DNA from: an uncultured Candidatus Peregrinibacteria bacterium
GTDB lineage: Bacteria; Patescibacteriota; Gracilibacteria; Peribacterales; Peribacteraceae
DNA: 11,847 bases
Direction of reading: 5' to 3'
Assembly: GCA_913054215.1 (NCBI GenBank)
Contig: CAJXJE010000006.1
Coordinates: 1 to 11,847, forward strand
Each line of letters starts with the position of its first letter. Positions within the stretch are counted from its first letter, which is position 1. This document shows, piece by piece, positions 5,683 to 11,606 of this stretch. The position numbers were made by a program, and so were the translations under genes. Below the pieces are notes generated by a model, which did not search any database, was not told where the DNA came from, and saw only the letters and a list, made by a program, of their open reading frames with translations.

Positions 5683-7781
5683 ACACAATCCATAGGATCG
5701 ACGTCGACAACAGTGTCTGAGAGATCAATGTATTGGAGAATATCTTTTGGATTTTTTCCACGAATAAGAATATGCCACTCTTTTCCACCCCCAAAGAGGG
5801 TAGGGGCGCAACCAATAGCCAAATCCTTTGCCTTCTCAAGAAGTAAAGCATACTGTACCTCTGCACGGCTTTTAGGCTCCACTCCGCGGTAAATCAGTCG
5901 CACCATTTCTGCGATAGGCGGGTAGTCGGCGAGTCGGCGTATTTCTAGTTCTTTCGTTATAAATTCTTCTGTTTTATGGAGTGCCGCAAGCTTTATTTCG
6001 AGTGATTCTGGTCGAAATGTTTGTAATATCACTTCGCCAGGCTTTTTTCTCCCAGATCTGCCTGTGAGCTGCGTAAGCAATTGAAACGTTCGTTCACCTG
6101 CCCGGAAATGTGGTAAGCTCATGCCAACATCGGCTACTAGTACTGCAGCGAGAGTGACATTTGGTAAATCAAGCCCCTTCACAACGGATTGTGTGCCCAG
6201 CAAGATGTCTGCCTCATTGCTCAGCATTTTTTGTAGAAGCTCCCGCATCTGCTGAGGGTGTTTTAAGGTGTCGGCGTCTGCTCGTATAACGCGAGCATTT
6301 GGGAACTTTCTTCTCACGATATCTTCCACTCGCTGAGTCCCCGCTCCTATCGCCTGAAGGTTTGTACTTTCGCATCCAGGGCAAAGCTTAGGTACTTGCG
6401 CTATTGCTCCTGTGGTGTGATCTTGAAGGTAGACAGATTCCCCTCGTCTGTGAACCGTAAACGGCAGATTTGAATCGGGAGAAACAATGCGTCTTCTACA
6501 GTCGAGGCACATCATCGATGTAGCAACTCCTCGTCGGTTTAAAAACAGTATCGACTGTTCCCGTTTTTTCAGTCGATCCTCAATCGCATCAAGCAAGGTA
6601 TTGGAAAATGGATAAGAATCACCAAAGTTTACCTGTGCAAGATCAACGACCTTGACGAGTGGCATTACCGCATCTCCATAGCGATCATCTAGTCGTGCGA
6701 GTGTGTACTCATCAGATGTTGCACGGTGCCATGCCTCTAAAGATGGAGTCGCAGTACCAAGTACAAGCTTCGCACCGAACTCTTTACAGAGTACTGCAGC
6801 AGTTTCGCGTGTGTGGTAGCGTGGTGTTTGCTCATTTTTGTAGGTCCACTCGTGTTCTTCATCTATAATGATCAGTCCGAGATCTGTAACAGGGGCAAAG
6901 AGCGCAGAACGAGAACCGATAACCAGTTTTACGTCACCAAAGCGGACGCGTTTCCACTCATTTCTTTTCTGCGCAGAAGTTAGTCTGCTATGGAGCATGG
7001 CGACTGCATTTGCACCAAGGAGATGCGTAAACCTCTGAATGTTCGCTTCTGTAAGAAGTATCTCGGGGACAAGTAATATGGATTGCTTTCCGGCCTCCAC
7101 AGCATCAACAATCAATTGTGCATACACCTCTGTCTTTCCACTTCCGGTGACCCCAAAGAGAAGAGAAGGCTTTTCAGATTTTTTGATGATATCGTAGGCG
7201 ATAGTTTGCTGGTCACTCAGTGTTGGAGGGTTCATCTTGATTTGTGATCGCTCACTAGTCATTGGATACTCACTAGATCGCTCCTCACAAATCACTCCAG
7301 ATTCTAGAAGTGGATTGAGAGATGCTCTGCTGACCCCAAGCTCCGATCGGATCTCATCCCAAGTGGCAGCCTCTCTACTGGATAAAAAATCGATGATCCC
7401 CTGCTGTTTTGTACCGCGTACATCCTTTTTATTGGCGATCTTGTACCGTGTGATCGTTTTTGGAAGCAGTGATGCCCACGGAGGACTCGGCAAAAATACC
7501 CGCATCGCTTGCCTCAGGCTGCAGTAATAATGCTCAGCCATCCAATGCACTGTACGCATATGCGCTTGCGTGAGGAGTGGCTTTTCGTATAGCGTCTCTT
7601 GAATTTTTTTTACATCAAAATCCCCTACTGGTTTCGTCGACCCTAGTACGATGCCTTCTACAGAAGAATTTCTTAGGGGCACCTGGACAATACAGCCATC
7701 GGGGATATCTCCCTCACTCTCATAGCTTAAACCTCCCGAGATCCCAGGTGATTTCGCCGCAGTGAGAACTGTAAGTAACAT
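5679..7781 (-). CDS. priA: Primosomal replication restart helicase PriA, single zinc site
   Basis: This 700-residue superfamily 2 DNA helicase reloads the replisome at collapsed forks. Order: an N-terminal 3'-end/fork-binding domain (1-105), a winged-helix region (about 120-185), helicase lobe 1 with Walker A GVTGSGKT (210-217), DEEH (307-310) and GTATPS (342-347), then lobe 2 with LFLNRRG (412-418), GTQSVVKGLDLP (529-540) and QLTGRSGR (571-578). The zinc module between 425 and 470 is reduced. CLDC (425, 428) and CPGC (467, 470) remain, but the four middle cysteines are gone: SPDS replaces CPHC, and LQDH stands near the other pair. In E. coli PriA the outer pairs form one zinc site and the middle pairs the other, so one site should survive. 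The start follows a -10-like TATGAT by 8 nt, and no Shine-Dalgarno sequence is seen. Confidence 0.96.
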   Translation of the reverse strand: MLLTVLTAAKSPGISGGLSYESEGDIPDGCIVQVPLRNSSVEGIVLGSTKPVGDFDVKKIQETLYEKPLLTQAHMRTVHWMAEHYYCSLRQAMRVFLPSPPWASLLPKTITRYKIANKKDVRGTKQQGIIDFLSSREAATWDEIRSELGVSRASLNPLLESGVICEERSSEYPMTSERSQIKMNPPTLSDQQTIAYDIIKKSEKPSLLFGVTGSGKTEVYAQLIVDAVEAGKQSILLVPEILLTEANIQRFTHLLGANAVAMLHSRLTSAQKRNEWKRVRFGDVKLVIGSRSALFAPVTDLGLIIIDEEHEWTYKNEQTPRYHTRETAAVLCKEFGAKLVLGTATPSLEAWHRATSDEYTLARLDDRYGDAVMPLVKVVDLAQVNFGDSYPFSNTLLDAIEDRLKKREQSILFLNRRGVATSMMCLDCRRRIVSPDSNLPFTVHRRGESVYLQDHTTGAIAQVPKLCPGCESTNLQAIGAGTQRVEDIVRRKFPNARVIRADADTLKHPQQMRELLQKMLSNEADILLGTQSVVKGLDLPNVTLAAVLVADVGMSLPHFRAGERTFQLLTQLTGRSGRKKPGEVILQTFRPESLEIKLAALHKTEEFITKELEIRRLADYPPIAEMVRLIYRGVEPKSRAEVQYALLLEKAKDLAIGCAPTLFGGGKEWHILIRGKNPKDILQYIDLSDTVVDVDPMDCV

Positions 7782-7789
7782 AGGAAGAC

Positions 7790-7795
7790 ATCATA
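7790..7795 (-). promoter_or_regulatory. -10 box of priA
   Basis: TATGAT on the minus strand (five of six) ends 8 nt before the priA ATG at 7781, giving a leader of at most one or two bases. The -35 region is poor. The site is back to back with the probable tRNA-Pro promoter. Confidence 0.45.
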
Positions 7796-7812
7796 CTTCG
7801 TAACTTTTATGA

Positions 7813-7841
7813 TTGCCATAAGGATATGCAAAAGTTACTTT
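7813..7841 (+). promoter_or_regulatory. Possible promoter of the tRNA-Pro leader transcript
   Basis: TTGCCA (7813-7818, five of six -35) lies 17 bp upstream of TACTTT (7836-7841, three of six -10). Transcription would start near 7848, a few bases before the copied tRNA 5' end, which is the same geometry as at tRNA-Arg. The -10 is weak, so this is tentative. Confidence 0.3.
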
Positions 7842-7852
7842 CTGGGATGTTG

Positions 7853-7872
7853 GGGGTGTAGCTCAGTTGGCT
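7853..7872 (+). repeat. Copy of tRNA-Pro 5' end (acceptor strand plus D-arm) in its leader
   Basis: Twenty bases match 7960-7979 exactly: GGGGTG of the acceptor strand, the TA linker, GCTC of the D-stem and AGTTGGCT of the D-loop. The copy continues with GAGC, which closes a good D-stem, but then diverges. No anticodon arm, T-arm or 3' acceptor strand CACCCCC follows. The offset to the real tRNA is 107 bp. The equivalent arrangement occurs at tRNA-Arg with that tRNA's own sequence. Confidence 0.8.
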
Positions 7873-7877
7873 GTTGA

Positions 7878-7939
7878 GCATGGCCTTGGACATGCGAGCC
7901 ATAAAAAGACGTTGGTGCTCTAGCCATCGGTGATTTTTT
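7878..7939 (+). ncRNA. Hairpins and T6 tract between the copied 5' end and tRNA-Pro
   Basis: GCATG (7878-7882) can pair with CATGC (7891-7895) around an 8-nt loop. Further on, TTGGTG (7912-7917) can pair weakly, with G-U pairs, with CATCGG (7925-7930), followed by TGA and T6 (7934-7939). Alternatively ATGGC (7880-7884) can pair with either of two GCCAT copies downstream. The region looks structured and may act as an attenuator or processing leader, but the second hairpin is weak as a terminator. Confidence 0.3.
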
Positions 7940-7958
7940 AGCATAACATTTGCGTCGT

Positions 7959-8035
7959 CGGGGTGTAGCTCAGTTGGCTAGAGTACGCGCTTTGGGAGCG
8001 TGGGGTCGGAGGTTCGAGTCCTCTCACCCCGACCA
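7959..8035 (+). tRNA. tRNA-Pro (anticodon UGG), CCA encoded
   Basis: This is a complete cloverleaf. The acceptor is CGGGGTG/CACCCCG with the C1-G72 pair typical of bacterial tRNA-Pro, and the discriminator is A. The D-stem is GCTC/GAGT, and the anticodon stem CGCGC/GCGTG holds loop TTTGGGA, giving anticodon TGG. The T-arm is GGAGG-TTCGAGT-CCTCT and the CCA is encoded. The final A of CCA (8035) is directly adjacent to the stop codon of the convergent gene at 8036. Confidence 0.96.
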
Positions 8036-8620
8036 CTAATACTTAGTACTTCTCCACATTCCTCTTACTCTACCGTAGTTTCTGCAGGGATTATTAAACT
8101 GGCGGATAGCAGCAATGCTTAGACAAGGATCTGGAAGGTTTTTTGCTCGCATAGTTCTGCGGATAGCATTGATACGGTCAATACCCTCTGCATCGCGAAT
8201 AATCATACGGCGACTGCGGCGACCTTCTCTAAATATATCAGCATCGATCAAATTGGTACGAGAGCGAAACCTCCGCCGCTTAAGATTCTGTCTACGAATG
8301 GCATCTTGTAAGTAATTTTCTGACCGAATACGAAGGCGATTTGTTTGAGCTGCTGACCTATCAAAGTGAGCAGCATCACGAATGAGTTGCCTTGAAGCTC
8401 TCCTGTTATTAATAATTTTTTTTCGTTCATTGGAAATACAACGACGAATGAGGAATTGCCTCGGGTCGTGCCCCGTACTCTCTACATTAGAGTTAATGGA
8501 AAGGGTAGGCAGCGGGTACATCGCTTTACACTTTTCTACAGCATCATTGGTAACCATTTGCGCAGACGCAATCGGTACAAAGAGGATAATCCCGATAAAG
8601 ATGAGACTCATACGCTTCAT
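8036..8620 (-). CDS. Exported arginine-rich four-cysteine protein, copy 1
   Basis: This 194-residue protein has no family I recognise. It begins with a classical signal peptide, MKR followed by a hydrophobic core and ASA (cleavage predicted after Ala20), so it should be secreted or surface-bound. The mature part is about one fifth arginine and strongly basic, with four cysteines at 31, 61, 166 and 179, suited to two disulfides. It contains an internal repeat: RRASRQLIRDAAHFDR (73-88) and RRSRRMIIRDAEGIDR (134-149). The protein at 8968-9519 shares the signal peptide form, the cysteine spacing (61 to 166 here, 60 to 164 there) and RRSRR[ML]I at the same distance from cysteine two. A TTG at 8686 would add 22 residues before the signal peptide and is rejected. 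The stop codon abuts tRNA-Pro. The function is unknown. Confidence 0.8.
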   Translation of the reverse strand: MKRMSLIFIGIILFVPIASAQMVTNDAVEKCKAMYPLPTLSINSNVESTGHDPRQFLIRRCISNERKKIINNRRASRQLIRDAAHFDRSAAQTNRLRIRSENYLQDAIRRQNLKRRRFRSRTNLIDADIFREGRRSRRMIIRDAEGIDRINAIRRTMRAKNLPDPCLSIAAIRQFNNPCRNYGRVRGMWRSTKY

Positions 8621-8668
8621 CAGGATCTTATTTTCGTCAATTTTGCTCCAGTACGCAACAAAATAAGG

Positions 8669-8696
8669 ATGACAAAGTAATAACAAATTCTATAAT
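8669..8696 (+). promoter_or_regulatory. Promoter of the small membrane protein
   Basis: The -35 ATGACA (8669-8674, five of six) and perfect -10 TATAAT (8691-8696) have a 16-bp spacer. The -10 ends exactly 6 nt before the ATG at 8703, predicting a leaderless message. It overlaps the likely divergent -10 for the exported protein on the other strand. Confidence 0.65.
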
Positions 8697-8697
8697 A
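8692..8697 (-). promoter_or_regulatory. Probable -10 box of exported protein copy 1
   Basis: TATTAT on the minus strand (five of six) lies over the plus-strand TATAAT, so the two promoters share the same base pairs and only one polymerase can bind at a time. Transcription would start near 8685, leaving a leader of about 65 nt before the ATG at 8620. No clear -35 is visible. Confidence 0.35.
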
Positions 8698-8702
8698 CAA
8701 AC

Positions 8703-8966
8703 ATGTCACAGTATTGGTTTAAACCAAAACGATACGGCTATGGCTTTTATCCCATCAGATGGCAAGGATGGATAGCAACCTTTGGACTTTTGATGCTTGT
8801 CCTTGTTTCAGGATCTATCAACAATCTTTTTATAGAACCAGGGCCAGATAAATCACAAACACTACGATTCATACTTGATATCATTGTGCTCTCTACTCTT
8901 GCTACATTACTCTTTGAAAAAAAGATGCAGGAACCCCTAAAGTGGCGATGGGGAAAGCGCAAGTAG
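8703..8966 (+). CDS. Small membrane protein with two predicted helices
   Basis: This 87-residue protein has a short aromatic, basic N-terminus (YWFKPKRYGYGFYPIRWQGW, 4-23), a first membrane helix at about 23-42, a short loop with EPGPDKSQ (45-52), a second helix at about 54-71 and a very basic tail ending KWRWGKRK. Both ends are therefore likely cytoplasmic under the positive-inside rule. I recall similar small proteins with the WFKPKxYGYG...P..WQGW start in other bacteria, but I cannot attach a name or function. The start is set by a perfect -10 six bases upstream. It sits between two related exported proteins on the opposite strand: its start region diverges from one, and its stop is separated from the stop of the other by one base. 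A role in the same process is only suggested by position. Confidence 0.85.
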   Translation: MSQYWFKPKRYGYGFYPIRWQGWIATFGLLMLVLVSGSINNLFIEPGPDKSQTLRFILDIIVLSTLATLLFEKKMQEPLKWRWGKRK

Positions 8967-8967
8967 C

Positions 8968-9519
8968 TCACGGTGCTGTCAGCTGGAACTGCACACATGT
9001 GTGGCGGTTTTGTCGTGCGTAATACTTACACGTTTGAATAGCTTGTCTCCAGCGATGTAATTTTACACGCTTCTGTCTAAGAAGTATGCGTTGTTGCTCT
9101 TGTACAATAAGTCTCCGGGATCGACGATGTTCTTGCAGCAAAAACTCTCGATCTTCTAGTGGCACGTTGTGGTAGTAGGAAATACGCGTACGTTCTTGGC
9201 GTTGCATTCTGACATTCAGAGTTCGTTGCGTTTCACGCTGCTGTGAAACATGTTGCTTAGCGACTTCTGAGTAGTGAGCCATTCCTTTGTGACGTAGAAG
9301 ACGGGATGCAAACTCATATTGCTGGCGAGTGTTATCAATACAGCGACGTAACTGTAGTAGTAGTGAACCGTACACAGGTTCTGTCTGCCCAAAACCTAGA
9401 CGACTTCGACAATGACGCTGCAAATCCACCTGATTAGGAACCACAGCACTTGCCAAATCTATGGGAAGGCTTGGTAGCAATCCGATAGCGAGAATGGTGA
9501 TAGCAATGAGTCGTTTCAT
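8968..9519 (-). CDS. Exported arginine-rich four-cysteine protein, copy 2
   Basis: This 183-residue protein is likely a diverged paralogue of the protein at 8036-8620. It has a signal peptide (MKRLIAITILAIGLLPSLPI, then DLASA with cleavage after Ala25) and a basic mature part rich in Arg and Gln. Four cysteines lie at 37, 60, 164 and 175, with RRCIDN (58-63) matching RRCISN in the paralogue, and RRSRRLI (132-138) lies 72 residues after cysteine two. The middle reads as long, charged helices, perhaps coiled coil. The ATG at 9564 would add 15 residues before the signal peptide, so the ATG at 9519 is preferred. That choice is helped by the element ATTGACGAAA shared upstream of both copies but in different reading frames. 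The gene converges on the small membrane protein with a one-base gap and diverges from recG. The function is unknown. Confidence 0.8.
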   Translation of the reverse strand: MKRLIAITILAIGLLPSLPIDLASAVVPNQVDLQRHCRSRLGFGQTEPVYGSLLLQLRRCIDNTRQQYEFASRLLRHKGMAHYSEVAKQHVSQQRETQRTLNVRMQRQERTRISYYHNVPLEDREFLLQEHRRSRRLIVQEQQRILLRQKRVKLHRWRQAIQTCKYYARQNRHTCVQFQLTAP

Positions 9520-9546
9520 AGGTTTCGTCAATAAAGGGGAGTATCG

Positions 9547-9552
9547 TATACT
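9547..9552 (+). promoter_or_regulatory. -10 box of recG
   Basis: TATACT (five of six) ends exactly 6 nt before the ATG at 9559, as at the other leaderless genes here. The best -35 is only TCGTCA (9525-9530, 16-bp spacer). The short divergent interval to the exported protein gene (39 bp) must carry promoters for both strands. Confidence 0.55.
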
Positions 9553-9558
9553 ACTCTC

Positions 9559-11574
9559 ATGCAACTCACAACTCCACTTTCTAAGGCTCTACGAACTACA
9601 AAGGGATATATAGAAGTATTGCATGAAATGGGTCTTGATACAGTAGAAGATCTACTACTGTATCTACCGAGAGCTCACGAAGATTTATCGACAATGCACA
9701 CGCTCAGTTCAGCACCTCTTGATGAAAAAGTAACGATCTCAGGTATTATCGAAAAGCTTAAACTCATTCGGACCCGGAGTGGTAAGCAGATTGTAACGGG
9801 AAAATTTATGGATAGTGAAGGCACAGTGTGTGAAGTGATTTGGTTTAATCAGCCACACATCAAAAGAATGCTCCATGATGGAGAGGACGTAGTACTTACA
9901 GGCAAGATCATTGAAAGCGGCTATAAATTACAGATACAAAGTCCAACGTTTGAAAAGCAGAAGGGGACTGATCTCATCCACTCAGGGCGTCTTGTGCCGA
10001 TCTATCCACAACATGACAAGATCAATACCAAGTGGCTCCGTGAAAAAATCAGCATGCTGAAAGAATGCATAGAGGACATTCGTGAGACGTTGCCGAATGA
10101 GGTAGTTGAAGAAGAGAAGTTTCCCTCAAGAGCAGAAGCGATTTACGCCATGCATTTCCCAGATGAACCTGAGCAAGTACAGCGGGCACTTGATCGGTTC
10201 GCGTTTGAAGATCTGTACGATATTCAAATTGATGCACTGGAACGAAAAAAAGAATGGCAGGGGACACGAAGTGATCTACTCAAAATCCCTATGAACGTCG
10301 ACATGATCAAAGACTTTTTCACCTCACTCAAATTTACACCTACAGATAGCCAAAAAGTAGCCATTTTCGAGCTACTAACCGACATGGAGAAAGATGTCCC
10401 TATGTCGAGACTCCTCGAAGGAGATGTGGGTTCTGGAAAAACACTTGTAGCCACTGCAGTAATTGCCAATGTTATTGAGCACGGTGGTCAATGTGCGTTT
10501 ATGGTGCCAACGGAAGTATTGGCGAGACAGCACACAGAATCTATCGGTAAAACACTCGTTGCTTTTTACAACTACTGCCAAAAAGCTGGAATTGATATGC
10601 CATGTCCAAGAGTTGCACTTCTGACGGGCTCTGTTCCAAAAGCCCAAGCGGAAGATATTCGCAATAATATAGAAGCGGGCAACTTCGATCTTATTATTGG
10701 GACACATGCTCTCATTGAAGACAAAGTGCAGTTTAAAAATCTGAGACTCGTAATTGTAGATGAGCAGCACCGCTTTGGTGTCACTCAGCGCGAGAGGCTC
10801 AAGAGCAAAGGGAGCCCGCACTTTCTGAGCATGACAGCAACGCCGATTCCAAGAACATTGGCACTCACTGCATACGGACATCATGATCTTTCTGTTCTTT
10901 TGGAAAAGCCGGGGAACCGCCAGCCAATCCAGACAAAAGTGGTGTCACCAGCAGACAGAAAAACTGTAGAGCTCTTTATCGACAAAGAGCTCGAGCTGGG
11001 GAGACAGGCCTTTGTCATTTGTCCCCTAATTAAAGAATCAACGAAAGAGGATTTTATGGAAGTCAAAAATGTTGAGGCAGAGAGAAAGCGTCTGGATGAA
11101 AGTTTTAGCCACAGGCGCATCGCTTCGCTACATGGAAAGATGACGCCTCAAGAAAAAGAGAGCGTTATGCGTGCGTTTAAACAACGTGAATATGACATTC
11201 TTGTTTCTACTTCTGTGATCGAAGTAGGGATCGATATTCCAAATTCTACAATTATTGTGATAGAAGGTGCTGAGCGATTTGGACTATCGCAACTCCATCA
11301 GTTTCGAGGACGTGTAGGACGCTCCGATGTAAAGAGTTATTGCTTCCTGTTTACCACAAATCCCCAGCAAGCGCGTAGTGCGAGACTTAAAGCTATGGAA
11401 AAACATGATTCTGGATTTCATCTTGCAGAGATAGATTTGAAGCTGCGAGGACCAGGGGAAATGTTTGGATTACGTCAGAGTGGAATACCAGAGATTTCTG
11501 TCGCAAGCCTAATGAACCCGGAACTTGTGATGAAAGCGCGAAAAGCAGCGCAGAAGTATCTTAAACTTGTTTAA
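9559..11574 (+). CDS. recG: ATP-dependent DNA helicase RecG
   Basis: This 671-residue superfamily 2 double-stranded DNA translocase regresses stalled replication forks and branch-migrates Holliday junctions. Order: a helix-hairpin-like N-terminus with GYIEVLHEMGLDTVEDLLLYLPR (16-38), the OB-fold wedge domain (about 55-150), helicase lobe 1 with Walker A GDVGSGKT (288-295), DEQH (401-404) and TATPIPRT (426-433), and lobe 2 with ILVSTSVIEVGIDIPN (547-562) and the QLHQFRGRVGR motif (578-588). It ends in the usual TRG-type hook region with LRGPGEMFGLRQSG. Length is normal. All catalytic residues are intact. It begins right after a -10 box with no ribosome binding site. It lies about 1.8 kb from priA on the other strand, and both act on damaged forks. 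Confidence 0.97.
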   Translation: MQLTTPLSKALRTTKGYIEVLHEMGLDTVEDLLLYLPRAHEDLSTMHTLSSAPLDEKVTISGIIEKLKLIRTRSGKQIVTGKFMDSEGTVCEVIWFNQPHIKRMLHDGEDVVLTGKIIESGYKLQIQSPTFEKQKGTDLIHSGRLVPIYPQHDKINTKWLREKISMLKECIEDIRETLPNEVVEEEKFPSRAEAIYAMHFPDEPEQVQRALDRFAFEDLYDIQIDALERKKEWQGTRSDLLKIPMNVDMIKDFFTSLKFTPTDSQKVAIFELLTDMEKDVPMSRLLEGDVGSGKTLVATAVIANVIEHGGQCAFMVPTEVLARQHTESIGKTLVAFYNYCQKAGIDMPCPRVALLTGSVPKAQAEDIRNNIEAGNFDLIIGTHALIEDKVQFKNLRLVIVDEQHRFGVTQRERLKSKGSPHFLSMTATPIPRTLALTAYGHHDLSVLLEKPGNRQPIQTKVVSPADRKTVELFIDKELELGRQAFVICPLIKESTKEDFMEVKNVEAERKRLDESFSHRRIASLHGKMTPQEKESVMRAFKQREYDILVSTSVIEVGIDIPNSTIIVIEGAERFGLSQLHQFRGRVGRSDVKSYCFLFTTNPQQARSARLKAMEKHDSGFHLAEIDLKLRGPGEMFGLRQSGIPEISVASLMNPELVMKARKAAQKYLKLV

Positions 11575-11606
11575 GAAAACCCAAAATGCGCTTTTATCAG
11601 TGATCT

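Noticed and set aside
7852..7930. A second, intron-bearing or variant tRNA gene at the copied 5' end
   Set aside because: After the D-arm no anticodon stem, T-arm or 3' acceptor strand (CACCCC) can be found before the real tRNA-Pro.
7912..7939. Intrinsic terminator before tRNA-Pro
   Set aside because: The T6 tract is real, but the preceding stem is only six pairs with several G-U pairs and is separated from the T-run by three bases. It is kept only as a possible attenuator.
8621..8686. TTG start at 8686 for exported protein copy 1
   Set aside because: It would put 22 residues before a good signal peptide, and the upstream element shared with copy 2 is in a different frame.
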